A DNA stretch of 6,639 nt from Dehalococcoidia bacterium (GTDB lineage Bacteria > Chloroflexota > Dehalococcoidia > Dehalococcoidales > DAOWKM01), in the NCBI GenBank assembly GCA_030643695.1, contig DAOWKM010000095.1:1-6639 (forward strand), in the 5' to 3' direction. Below are positions 1 to 4,476 of the stretch, in pieces. The notes beneath the pieces are model-generated. The model made no database searches and had not been told where the DNA came from. It worked only from the letters and a program-made list of their open reading frames with translations. The stretch's first letter is position 1. The number at the start of each line of letters is the position of its first letter. Both the position numbers and the translations under genes were made by a program.

Positions 1-485
1 GAGGCTGCCTCTGGGGTTCTACCCTGCACCTTAAAACCACCAAATTGATAGATTGACTGAGGGGTAAGCCCGATATGACCCATAACCGGTATTCCCCAAC
101 TGACGATTCGGCTTACCTTTTCAGCCACGGTTACACCACCTTCAAGTTTAACCGCCTGAGCGCCACCTTCTTGAATGAATCGAGCCGCATTCCCAAGAGC
201 CTGGTCAACGTTGATGTGATAGGTCATAAATGGCATATCGCCAATCACCATTGTCCGTTTCGTGCCTCTGACCACAGCCCTGGTATGGTGTAGCATCTCC
301 TCCATAGTTACCGGTATCGTTGATTCGTAACCAAGGACTACCATTCCCAGGCTATCTCCAACCAGGATTAGTGGTATTCCCACCTCGTCAATTATCTTGG
401 CTGTAGTGTAATCATAGGCGGTGAGCATAGTGATTTTCTCACCCTTTTGCTTCATTTCCTTTATTTGGGTTATGGTAACACGCAT
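1..485 (-). CDS. panB: 3-methyl-2-oxobutanoate hydroxymethyltransferase (ketopantoate hydroxymethyltransferase), N-terminal part
   Basis: PanB transfers a hydroxymethyl group from 5,10-methylene-tetrahydrofolate to alpha-ketoisovalerate, giving ketopantoate, the first committed step of pantothenate synthesis in the cytoplasm. The window shows 161 codons from the ATG at 485; the rest (the family is about 260-280 residues) lies beyond the left edge. Clear family landmarks are TAYDY (22-26), LVGDSLGMV (41-49, with Mg-binding Asp44), the second metal-ligand region GDMPF (82-86, Asp83), VKLEGG (112-117, Lys113 and Glu115), and GHIGLTPQS (136-144). The catalytic Glu expected around residue 180 is outside the window. 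The start is supported by AAAGGAG seven to eight bases upstream; this Shine-Dalgarno overlaps the panD stop codon. It lies only 11 bp downstream of panD, so the two are cotranscribed and probably translationally coupled. Confidence 0.97.
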   Translation of the reverse strand, partial: MRVTITQIKEMKQKGEKITMLTAYDYTTAKIIDEVGIPLILVGDSLGMVVLGYESTIPVTMEEMLHHTRAVVRGTKRTMVIGDMPFMTYHINVDQALGNAARFIQEGGAQAVKLEGGVTVAEKVSRIVSWGIPVMGHIGLTPQSIYQFGGFKVQGRTPEAA

Positions 486-496
486 TTGTTTCTCCT

Positions 497-868
497 TTAG
501 AAAGGCATAGCCTCAATCGCTCGTTTAGTTTCGGTAATTGCGTTTCTGGCATCAACATACACTAGTTTAGGGAGAAAATTGCGGGCTTCATTATCCTCAA
601 CTTGGCAGTAGGATAAGATAATAATAATATCTCCCTTAGCCACCAGTCGGGCAGCAGCCCCATTGATGCCGATTTCACCGCTTCCTCCCTCAATAGCGTA
701 AGTAGTAAAACGGACACCATTATTGAGATTTAGCACCTGCAACTGCTCATAAGGGAGAATGTCAGCTTCCTCCATAAGCCTTTGGTCAATAGTAATACTG
801 CCCTCGTAATCAATATTGACCCAGGTAACACGAGCTCGGTGAATTTTACTTTTAAGCATTATTCTCAT
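497..868 (-). CDS. panD: Aspartate 1-decarboxylase proenzyme
   Basis: PanD decarboxylates L-aspartate to beta-alanine, the second half of pantothenate. It is made as a proenzyme that self-cleaves at a Gly-Ser bond to form a pyruvoyl cofactor. The 123-residue product has the usual length and signature: MLKSKIHRA near the N-terminus (Lys8), the cleavage site G23-S24 in YEGSITID, NNGVRFTTY (Arg53, Thr56, Tyr57, matching the catalytic Arg/Thr/Tyr of the family) and the INGAAARLV-GD core (about 68-79). The start at 868 has GGGGAG six bases upstream and gives the family-typical MxxML opening; an internal ATG three codons later is a less likely alternative. The 3' end of a 56-codon ORF overlaps its first 17 bases, and panB follows 11 bp downstream. 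Nothing looks damaged. Confidence 0.97.
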   Translation of the reverse strand: MRIMLKSKIHRARVTWVNIDYEGSITIDQRLMEEADILPYEQLQVLNLNNGVRFTTYAIEGGSGEIGINGAAARLVAKGDIIIILSYCQVEDNEARNFLPKLVYVDARNAITETKRAIEAMPF

Positions 869-1022
869 CAGACTCCCCTTTTTCCTTTCCGCTATTTTTC
901 CTCAGCCTTTTAGCAATAGCTTGACCTGCTTTGATAATCAGCCATGGGATAGTTCCCCCTGCTTCAGCGATGCCTCCCACTCCACGATACCTTCTGGCAT
1001 CCCCTTTTACCCCCTTTTTCAC
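852..1022 (-). CDS. Unrecognised 56-codon small protein overlapping the panD start
   Basis: I do not recognise this protein. A strong Shine-Dalgarno (AGGAGG at 1032-1037) is followed nine bases later by GTG at 1022, opening a frame of 56 codons that ends with TAA inside panD (17 bp overlap). The product has a basic N-terminus (KKGVKGDARRYRG), a glycine-rich and hydrophobic middle (GVGGIAEAGGTIPWLIIKAG, about 14-33), a basic stretch (KRLRKNSGKEK) and an acidic tail. The middle could be a short amphipathic or membrane-touching helix, but it is short for a full membrane span. An ATG lies closer to the Shine-Dalgarno, at 1026, but its frame stops after 20 codons. The position between the DUF2520 gene and panD, with overlap, suggests translational coupling to panD. 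It could instead be a chance frame or a decayed gene. Confidence 0.5.
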   Translation of the reverse strand: MKKGVKGDARRYRGVGGIAEAGGTIPWLIIKAGQAIAKRLRKNSGKEKGESDENNA

Positions 1023-1031
1023 CCATAGTAA

Positions 1032-1037
1032 CCTCCT
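1032..1037 (-). promoter_or_regulatory. Ribosome binding site AGGAGG ahead of the 56-codon ORF
   Basis: On the minus strand AGGAGG sits 9 nt before the GTG at 1022 and 5 nt before an ATG at 1026. It is the main evidence that something is translated between the repeat and panD. Only the GTG frame is long enough to reach panD. Confidence 0.6.
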
Positions 1038-1065
1038 AGACTTTCTATTCAGTCAGATTGTTTAT

Positions 1066-1196
1066 TAACCTCACCCCCTTAATCCCCCTCTCCTTGAAAA
1101 GGAGAGGGGGAAGAGACTCTAGAGAGGGGCTTCGCCCCTCTCTTACCTACACTCCCCCTTCCCTTAGTAAGGGAAGGGGGTTAGGGGGATAGGTTG
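1066..1196. repeat. MITE-like palindromic repeat made of three hairpins
   Basis: Three perfect or near-perfect inverted repeats follow each other: 1084-1095 with 1099-1110 (12 bp stem, loop GAA), 1121-1130 with 1134-1143 (10 bp stem, loop TTC), and 1154-1165 with 1169-1180 (12 bp stem, loop AGT). The outer edges are also imperfect inverted repeats of each other: AACCTCACCCCCTTAATCCC at the left matches the complement of the right edge, AACCTATCCCCCTAACCCCC. This is the build of a non-autonomous miniature element; there is no coding capacity. It lies between the DUF2520 stop codon (1197) and the 56-codon ORF, inside the pan operon. A T-run after a stem is missing, so it is not a typical terminator, although the RNA would fold strongly and could affect decay or polarity. 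Confidence 0.75.
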
Positions 1197-2060
1197 CTAA
1201 ACGACCTCTTTTAATATAGCCTCTAGCTCCTCAGCCTTTTGTTGATTTATTCTCCCCTTGGCTAAAGCAATGGGGATGGTCTGCCGGCCAAGTTCCTGAT
1301 AAGTAGACAGGACAGTAGGCGCTACCCTTTGTAAGACATCAAGGTGCTTTTTAATAGTTCCAGTATCACCACGAGCAATGGGACCGGTGAGGCACTGAGG
1401 TATGCCGATAGTGCCAATGTTGTTAATTGTCCCCTGTAACAAGGGAAGCATTGCCTGAGTAGCCTGATGCGATGGAATAGCGAAGGTCTGCCACAAGTCA
1501 GTAGCCAGCTTGACCAATGTTACCATGTAGTTACAGGCAATAACTGCTGCCGCATGATAAACCACCTTATCGCCTGCCGTTAGCTCTATCCAGTGACCAT
1601 CAAGGGCAATAGCCATCTCCTTGAGTGTATTTAGTAGGGGCTCTTCAGCCTCCAGAGCAAAGGTTGAGCCCGGTACATTTTCCACTGCCTGCTTTATGCT
1701 AGCAAAGGTCTGCAGGGGGTGAAAGGCGCCAACCTGGGCACCTAGTTTCTTGGCTGACTCCAGAATATCGGCGGAAAGGGCACCACTACAGTGAACTACG
1801 CTTTGCTCGGCATGCCACTGTATTTTAGACGCTACCGAGGCAATAATATCATCAGGGGTAGTAATGAAGATGAGCTCAGCAGCATCAGCCACCTCTTGAT
1901 TATTATTGACAGCACAACAACCAGTAATTGTCTGCGCCAGGTTTTTCGCCGAGTTCCGACCTCGGCTGGACACTGCCACTACCGGGTATCCCTTATCACT
2001 CAGTCTAACCGATAAGGCAGTGCCTACCGTTCCTGCCCCAATAAACCCTAATTTGAGCAT
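1197..2060 (-). CDS. Rossmann-like and DUF2520 domain protein, putative NAD(P)-dependent ketopantoate reductase
   Basis: The product (287 residues) has an N-terminal Rossmann domain with LGFIGAGTVGTAL (4-16; GxGxxG at 8-13). Ser31-Ser32-Arg33 at the end of the second strand hints at NADP. It then shows the DUF2520-family signatures: HCSGALSADIL (90-100), GAFHPLQTF (111-119), GDKVVYHAAAVIACNY (163-178; Lys165, His169 and Asn177 resemble the conserved Lys/Asn of hydroxyacid dehydrogenases) and LTGPIARGD in the C-terminal helical part. The family is related to 6-phosphogluconate dehydrogenase/ketopantoate reductase folds. As first gene of an operon with panD and panB, reduction of ketopantoate to pantoate is the natural inference, but it is not proven. 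I chose ATG 2060 because the fold begins there and because an ATG 21 codons upstream (2123) lies within the leader terminator stem. Confidence 0.9.
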   Translation of the reverse strand: MLKLGFIGAGTVGTALSVRLSDKGYPVVAVSSRGRNSAKNLAQTITGCCAVNNNQEVADAAELIFITTPDDIIASVASKIQWHAEQSVVHCSGALSADILESAKKLGAQVGAFHPLQTFASIKQAVENVPGSTFALEAEEPLLNTLKEMAIALDGHWIELTAGDKVVYHAAAVIACNYMVTLVKLATDLWQTFAIPSHQATQAMLPLLQGTINNIGTIGIPQCLTGPIARGDTGTIKKHLDVLQRVAPTVLSTYQELGRQTIPIALAKGRINQQKAEELEAILKEVV

Positions 2061-2088
2061 CTTAACTTTTCCACCGGTGAACTCACAT

Positions 2089-2123
2089 AAAAAATACCCT
2101 CCCCGACTAGCCAGGGAAGGCAT
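2089..2123 (-). terminator. Intrinsic terminator in the leader (attenuator)
   Basis: Read on the minus strand, ATGCCTTCCC (2123-2114) pairs with GGGAGGGTAT (2103-2094) in a 10 bp stem containing two G-U pairs. It is followed at once by a run of T (2094-2089). The hairpin lies 29 nt before the DUF2520 start and downstream of the operon promoter, so it can act only as a conditional terminator of the pan operon. Confidence 0.7.
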
Positions 2124-2193
2124 TCAAACCATAGCTACCATTCTTGCCGTCTCGGTCGTCTCCGATCCAAGCGACCAAAATTGTTAATACCAT
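2107..2193 (-). CDS. Possible 28-residue leader peptide
   Basis: An ATG at 2193 opens a 28-codon frame ending with TAG in the loop of the leader terminator. The first residues after Met are Val, Leu, Thr, Ile, Leu, Val, that is, codons for branched-chain amino acids and threonine, and alpha-ketoisovalerate is both the valine precursor and the PanB substrate. The Shine-Dalgarno is poor (GGTAAG about six bases upstream). A frame that runs into the terminator is also unusual for classical attenuation, where it normally ends earlier. It may be a chance frame inside an RNA regulator. Confidence 0.25.
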   Translation of the reverse strand: MVLTILVAWIGDDRDGKNGSYGLNAFPG

Positions 2194-2245
2194 TTATTCT
2201 TACCAGCTCACCGCTTAATCAGTCGATGGCTAACAATACAAAATA

Positions 2246-2274
2246 ATTCTATAAAACTAATACCGGTTTGTCAA
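2246..2274 (-). promoter_or_regulatory. Strong sigma70-type promoter of the pan operon
   Basis: On the minus strand a perfect TTGACA (2274-2269) is separated by exactly 17 nt from TAGAAT (2251-2246, 5 of 6 consensus bases). The predicted start of transcription is near 2239. It drives the DUF2520-ORF-panD-panB operon and lies 24 bp downstream of the preceding Wzz-like ORF, so the operon does not depend on that ORF's promoter. Confidence 0.8.
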
Positions 2275-2297
2275 GCATAACTAACTCAACTTACCTC

Positions 2298-2552
2298 TTA
2301 TTCTTCTTTCTTTACCTTTGGTTTCTCTTCAGGCTTCTTATAATACTCAACCCCGAAAGCGCTGAATATGCCGACGACCAGTCCTATGACCAAGGCGATA
2401 CCAATGTTCATCACTCGGCGAGGTGCCACCGGTGACTCAGGCACTATGGCAACCTCGGCAACCTGAACCACAGCACCCTGTGCCCGGCTGGCAACCTCTG
2501 CCTCCACCACCTTGCCGGCAACAAGTCTCGGAGAACACCTACTCTGACTCAT
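2298..2552 (-). CDS. Truncated Wzz-type chain-length/polysaccharide protein, C-terminal remnant
   Basis: The 84-residue product matches only the end of Wzz/chain-length-determinant membrane proteins: the proline-rich segment VPESPVAPRR (37-46) just before a single membrane span (about 49-71, NIGIALVIGLVVGIFSAFG), then a charged lysine/glutamate tail facing the cytoplasm. Full-length family members carry a first membrane helix and a long periplasmic coiled-coil region, both absent here. The frame is closed by TAA two codons before the ATG. The ATG has a modest AAGG eight bases upstream and a good promoter just ahead. It is therefore either a decayed gene fused to a promoter by deletion, or a new small single-span protein. 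No polysaccharide genes are adjacent, so I assign no active role. Confidence 0.65.
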   Translation of the reverse strand: MSQSRCSPRLVAGKVVEAEVASRAQGAVVQVAEVAIVPESPVAPRRVMNIGIALVIGLVVGIFSAFGVEYYKKPEEKPKVKKEE

Positions 2553-2570
2553 TTGTTAGCCTTGGACTAG

Positions 2571-2599
2571 ATTATAGCCTTGTTTCAGCAACAGCGCAA
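2571..2599 (-). promoter_or_regulatory. Sigma70-type promoter of the Wzz-like ORF
   Basis: On the minus strand TTGCGC (2599-2594) and a perfect TATAAT (2576-2571) are 17 nt apart. The predicted start near 2564 leaves about 12 nt before the ATG at 2552, a very short leader. Confidence 0.65.
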
Positions 2600-2670
2600 G
2601 GTTTTTATACTTTTAGAGATTAAGTAATAAGATTTTGATTACCCACTTGTCTATTTAGGGCAATGGCAAA

Positions 2671-2716
2671 CACAAAAGGGAGCTGGGTATTCAGGCATAA
2701 AAGATACCCAGCCCCC
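2671..2716 (-). terminator. Intrinsic terminator downstream of the DUF5679 gene
   Basis: On the minus strand GGGGGCTGGGTAT (2716-2704) pairs with ATACCCAGCTCCC (2690-2678): 13 pairs, one of them G-U, closing a 13-nt loop and followed by TTTTGTG. It lies 29 bp after the stop codon of the zinc-ribbon gene. Confidence 0.8.
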
Positions 2717-2745
2717 TAGTAATCCTGATGCCGGCAATATCGGCT

Positions 2746-2886
2746 TTAACCCTTCCCTATTCTGAACATCTTAGTGCCACATACGGGGCACACACCTTGG
2801 GTTGCCGGCTTGCCATTCTTCATGATTATGCTCTTGGCATCTTTCATTTCTCTTTTTGCCCGGCATTTCACGCAGTATGCTTGCAT
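2746..2886 (-). CDS. DUF5679-family small zinc-ribbon protein
   Basis: This 46-residue protein opens MQAYCVKCRAKREMKDAK and ends with GVCPVCGTKMFRIGKG. Two Cys-x2-Cys knuckles (Cys5/Cys8 and Cys33/Cys36) would bind one zinc ion in a ribbon fold; the many basic residues fit nucleic-acid or ribosome binding, but no function is established. Length and layout match DUF5679 proteins, which I know as frequent in Chloroflexota. The start is well supported by GGGAGGTG (2901-2894) seven bases upstream. It appears monocistronic: a TTGACA element lies 53-58 bp upstream and a strong terminator sits 29 bp after the stop. The gene is easily missed because a longer spurious frame of 93 codons covers it. Confidence 0.88.
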   Translation of the reverse strand: MQAYCVKCRAKREMKDAKSIIMKNGKPATQGVCPVCGTKMFRIGKG

Positions 2887-2920
2887 TTTTATTCACCTCC
2901 CTTTTTAAGTATGAAGGGTA

Positions 2921-2944
2921 AACTATTAGCCCATGTATTGTCAA
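2921..2944 (-). promoter_or_regulatory. Possible promoter of the DUF5679 gene
   Basis: A perfect TTGACA (-35) lies on the minus strand at 2944-2939. The hexamer 18 nt further on is TACCCT, a poor -10 box, so only the -35 element is convincing. Its location just upstream of the DUF5679 ribosome binding site makes it plausible. Confidence 0.35.
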
Positions 2945-3109
2945 TAGCCAGACACATAAACTAGAAGCAGGGATATCAGCCCACTTAGATTGACCGCTCT
3001 TGATTTCATGATATACTTGCCTGCCTTTCTCAAAGAGTTGTCCCCCGGACAAGCAAGAAAGGTAATTCTGGACAAAATTCGCTGACGAGTCAGGGTGCTA
3101 CTCTTCACC

Positions 3110-3143
3110 AAAAAGAAAAACCACCCTGATTCCAGGGTAGTTT
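3110..3143 (-). terminator. Strong intrinsic terminator
   Basis: On the minus strand AAACTACCCTG (3143-3133) pairs with CAGGGTGGTTT (3128-3118), 11 pairs around a GAAT loop, then TTTTTCTTTTT (3120-3110). There is no minus-strand protein gene upstream for it to end, which points to a non-coding transcript. Confidence 0.8.
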
Positions 3144-3198
3144 CATCCAGACAGGAACTAGCTATAAACTGATTGATTTTGGCTACGTCCCACGATAA
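3110..3198 (-). ncRNA. Candidate small RNA gene (about 89 nt)
   Basis: A minus-strand promoter candidate (TTGTCT at 3235-3230, TATACT at 3210-3205, spacing 19) predicts transcription from about 3198. The RNA would fold into a first hairpin, GGGAC-(G)-TAGC (3191-3182) with GCTAGTTCC (3162-3154), nine pairs with one bulged G. It would end in an intrinsic terminator. No start codon with a ribosome binding site lies inside. The transcript ends about 220 nt before the DUF5679 start, so a free small RNA is more likely than a leader. The family is unknown to me. Confidence 0.4.
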
Positions 3199-3204
3199 CA
3201 ATAA

Positions 3205-3235
3205 AGTATACCCTACCCAAATTTTCTAAAGACAA
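3205..3235 (-). promoter_or_regulatory. Promoter candidate of the putative small RNA
   Basis: TTGTCT and TATACT on the minus strand match the -35 and -10 boxes at four and five of six positions. The 19-nt spacing is longer than the optimum of 17. Confidence 0.4.
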
Positions 3236-3266
3236 TAAAAAGGTTGGTAAACAACTCGTCCCGATG

Positions 3267-3295
3267 TTGACCTTATCCTAAAGACAAGGTATTAT
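3267..3295 (+). promoter_or_regulatory. Distal promoter of the rsmD-coaD-ferredoxin operon
   Basis: TTGACC (3267-3272) and TATTAT (3290-3295) each differ from consensus at one base and are 17 nt apart. A start near 3302 would give a leader of about 104 nt, which includes a weak hairpin (ATTACC/GGTAAT). Confidence 0.6.
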
Positions 3296-3349
3296 AGTAA
3301 AGGATATGGTGGGAATTACCTCTAAGATTGACCGGTAATACCAGACTAC

Positions 3350-3379
3350 TTGACGAGAAGCAAGCTTTAAATACATAAT
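3350..3379 (+). promoter_or_regulatory. Proximal promoter candidate of the rsmD operon
   Basis: TTGACG (3350-3355) and CATAAT (3374-3379) are 18 nt apart, each one base off consensus. A start near 3386 would leave only about 20 nt before the rsmD ATG, which has a poor ribosome binding site (AGGA two bases away). Confidence 0.5.
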
Positions 3380-3405
3380 AAATAAAAGATACCTTCACAT
3401 TAGGA

Positions 3406-3960
3406 ATGCGAGTTATCGCTGGCAAGGCAAAAGGGCACCGGCTTAAAGTAGTCAAGGGAACTATTACTCGTCCGGCAACAGATTTAGTTCGGGGGGCAAT
3501 CTTTTCTATTCTAGAAACTACTACTAGTGATTGGACACGGGTGCTTGATTTATTCTCAGGTAGCGGAGCTTTAGGCATTGAGGCATTAAGCCGCGGCGCT
3601 GGTTGGGTTGATTTTGTTGAACGGGTACCCCGATGTTGTGATATAATTAGACAAAATTTGGAAAAGACAAAGCTGGCAACACAGGCTCATATTTATTGCT
3701 GCAGTGTAGCCAAGGCACTTTCCTTCCTTGATGAGGAGTATAGCATTATAATAATGGACCCTCCCTATTCCAATCCGTCGGTAGGTAATATTGTAACTCA
3801 GCTGGCAACCTCTAAACTAGTGGGGACAAGCTCAATTATGGTGGTAACCCATTCGCCCCATCTTCCCCTAAGCCAAACCTATGCCACATTGAATCTCATT
3901 AAAGAATATCGCCATGGTGATAGCTGTATTGCAGTATACCAAAAGGAGGGCAAGCCTTGA
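3406..3960 (+). CDS. rsmD: 16S rRNA (guanine(966)-N(2))-methyltransferase
   Basis: RsmD uses S-adenosylmethionine to methylate N2 of G966 (E. coli numbering) in 16S rRNA of the assembled small subunit. The 184-residue product begins with the family's usual MRVIAGKAKGHRL and carries RPATDLVRGAIFSIL (22-36), the SAM-binding motif LDLFSGSGALGIEALSRGA (47-65), an acidic residue ending the second strand (VERV, Glu72) and the catalytic DPPY (118-121). One small oddity is Gly30, where the family usually has Glu in the VRE motif. The ATG gives the correct N-terminus, although its ribosome binding site is weak and very close. It is the first gene of a three-gene operon; its TGA overlaps the TTG start of coaD by 4 nt. 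Confidence 0.95.
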   Translation: MRVIAGKAKGHRLKVVKGTITRPATDLVRGAIFSILETTTSDWTRVLDLFSGSGALGIEALSRGAGWVDFVERVPRCCDIIRQNLEKTKLATQAHIYCCSVAKALSFLDEEYSIIIMDPPYSNPSVGNIVTQLATSKLVGTSSIMVVTHSPHLPLSQTYATLNLIKEYRHGDSCIAVYQKEGKP

Positions 3961-4460
3961 CCATTGCTATCTATCCCGGCAGCTTTGACCCAATAACCAA
4001 TGGGCACCTTGATATTGCCACCAGAGCTGCCAAGCTTTTTGAAAAGTTAGTCATTGGGGTCTATAAAACCCCTACCAAGCATCCCCTATTCACCCCTGAA
4101 GAGAGGGTAGAATTGACAAAACAAGCAATAGTCGGCTTACCCAATGTTGAGGTGAAATCCTTTACCGGACTCACCATTGACTTTGCCAAGAAGGTAAACG
4201 CCCAAGTAATGGTACGAGGCTTAAGAATGACTGCCGACTTTGAAAGGGAATTTGACATGGCAATGATGCACAAGAAGCTGCTTCCCGAGTTAGAGCTAGT
4301 TTGCCTAATGGCAACCCTAAAATACCAGTTTCTTAGCTCCAGCCTGCTCAAGGAAGTAGCCAGCCTAGGCGGTAACATTGATGACCTTGTCCCCCAGCCG
4401 GTGGCTGTAGCCCTAAGAAAGAAGTTCATAGTAAAATTAGATTCGGAAAGAGGAGCATAG
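3957..4460 (+). CDS. coaD: Pantetheine-phosphate adenylyltransferase
   Basis: CoaD joins 4'-phosphopantetheine and ATP to give dephospho-CoA and pyrophosphate, the penultimate step of coenzyme A synthesis. The 167-residue protein has the nucleotidyltransferase opening IYPGSFDPITNGHLDI with the T/HxGH motif at Thr14-His17, the VRGLR substrate-binding stretch (about 88-92), and a C-terminal FLSSSLLKEVASLGG matching the conserved SSS-x2-KE motif. The start is a TTG that overlaps the rsmD stop (TTGA), with AAAGGAGGG just upstream in the right position. This implies translational coupling and makes the rare start codon credible. The next gene, a ferredoxin, follows after 16 bp. Together with the pan genes, the window covers early and late steps of CoA synthesis. 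Confidence 0.97.
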   Translation: MTIAIYPGSFDPITNGHLDIATRAAKLFEKLVIGVYKTPTKHPLFTPEERVELTKQAIVGLPNVEVKSFTGLTIDFAKKVNAQVMVRGLRMTADFEREFDMAMMHKKLLPELELVCLMATLKYQFLSSSLLKEVASLGGNIDDLVPQPVAVALRKKFIVKLDSERGA

Positions 4461-4476
4461 TCAGGAGGTAAACTAC

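Larger units (their letters stand above)
2061..2239 (-). ncRNA. 5' leader of the pan operon, candidate cis-regulatory RNA (pan-motif-like)
   Basis: Transcription from the promoter at 2246-2274 would give about 180 nt of leader before the DUF2520 start. Visible structure: a hairpin at 2154-2176, GGTCG-CTT pairing with GAG-A-CGACC with one bulged A; the hexamer GAGACG twice, 9 nt apart; two related segments on the plus strand, ATTCTTACCAGCTC (2196-2209) and ATTCTTGCCGTCTC (2140-2153), each preceded by TACCAT, which suggests a duplicated RNA element; and the terminator at 2089-2123. GACGGCA (2151-2145) can pair with TGCCTTC in the 5' arm of the terminator, with one mismatch, a possible antiterminator. 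A 'pan' RNA motif with bulged adenosines is known upstream of pantothenate genes in Chloroflexi and Firmicutes. I infer a member of that class from position and structure, not from a model match. Confidence 0.5.
2887..3405. other. Intergenic region between the DUF5679 gene and rsmD
   Basis: This stretch of about 520 bp holds no convincing protein gene on either strand. What I can see in it is the promoter elements of the two flanking genes, a minus-strand promoter-hairpin-terminator unit (3110-3235), and a small hairpin of unknown role (TTGTCC/GGACAA, 3041-3055). Frames of 86 to 101 codons in this area read through the terminator or are antisense to rsmD and have no family resemblance. No tRNA cloverleaf was found by eye. 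Confidence 0.6.

Noticed and set aside
963..1026. ATG at 1026 as the start of the small ORF before panD
   Set aside because: This frame stops after 20 codons, whereas the GTG frame at 1022 runs to panD.
1066..1196. CRISPR array or bidirectional terminator at the hairpin cluster
   Set aside because: There are no regularly spaced direct repeats with spacers, and no T-runs follow the stems.
2061..2123. Upstream ATG at 2123 as the start of the DUF2520 protein
   Set aside because: The extra 21 residues are encoded by the terminator hairpin and T-run, have no ribosome binding site and precede the natural Rossmann-fold start.
2061..2239. T-box riboswitch in the pan leader
   Set aside because: The conserved T-box antiterminator sequence (AGGGTGGNACCGCG-like) is absent.
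2771..3052. 93-codon minus-strand frame
   Set aside because: It overlaps the well-supported DUF5679 gene in another frame, lacks a ribosome binding site and resembles no family.
2941..3201. 86-codon minus-strand frame and the 22-residue hydrophobic ORF at its end (2941-3009)
   Set aside because: The long frame starts at TTG and reads straight through the intrinsic terminator at 3110-3143. The short one has only a distant AGGCAGG and no context, so I cannot support it.
3301..3405. Riboswitch ahead of rsmD
   Set aside because: Only one weak hairpin is visible and there is no terminator or sequestered ribosome binding site.
3273..3578. 101-codon minus-strand frame antisense to rsmD
   Set aside because: It is a shadow of rsmD and its promoter region with no protein family resemblance.
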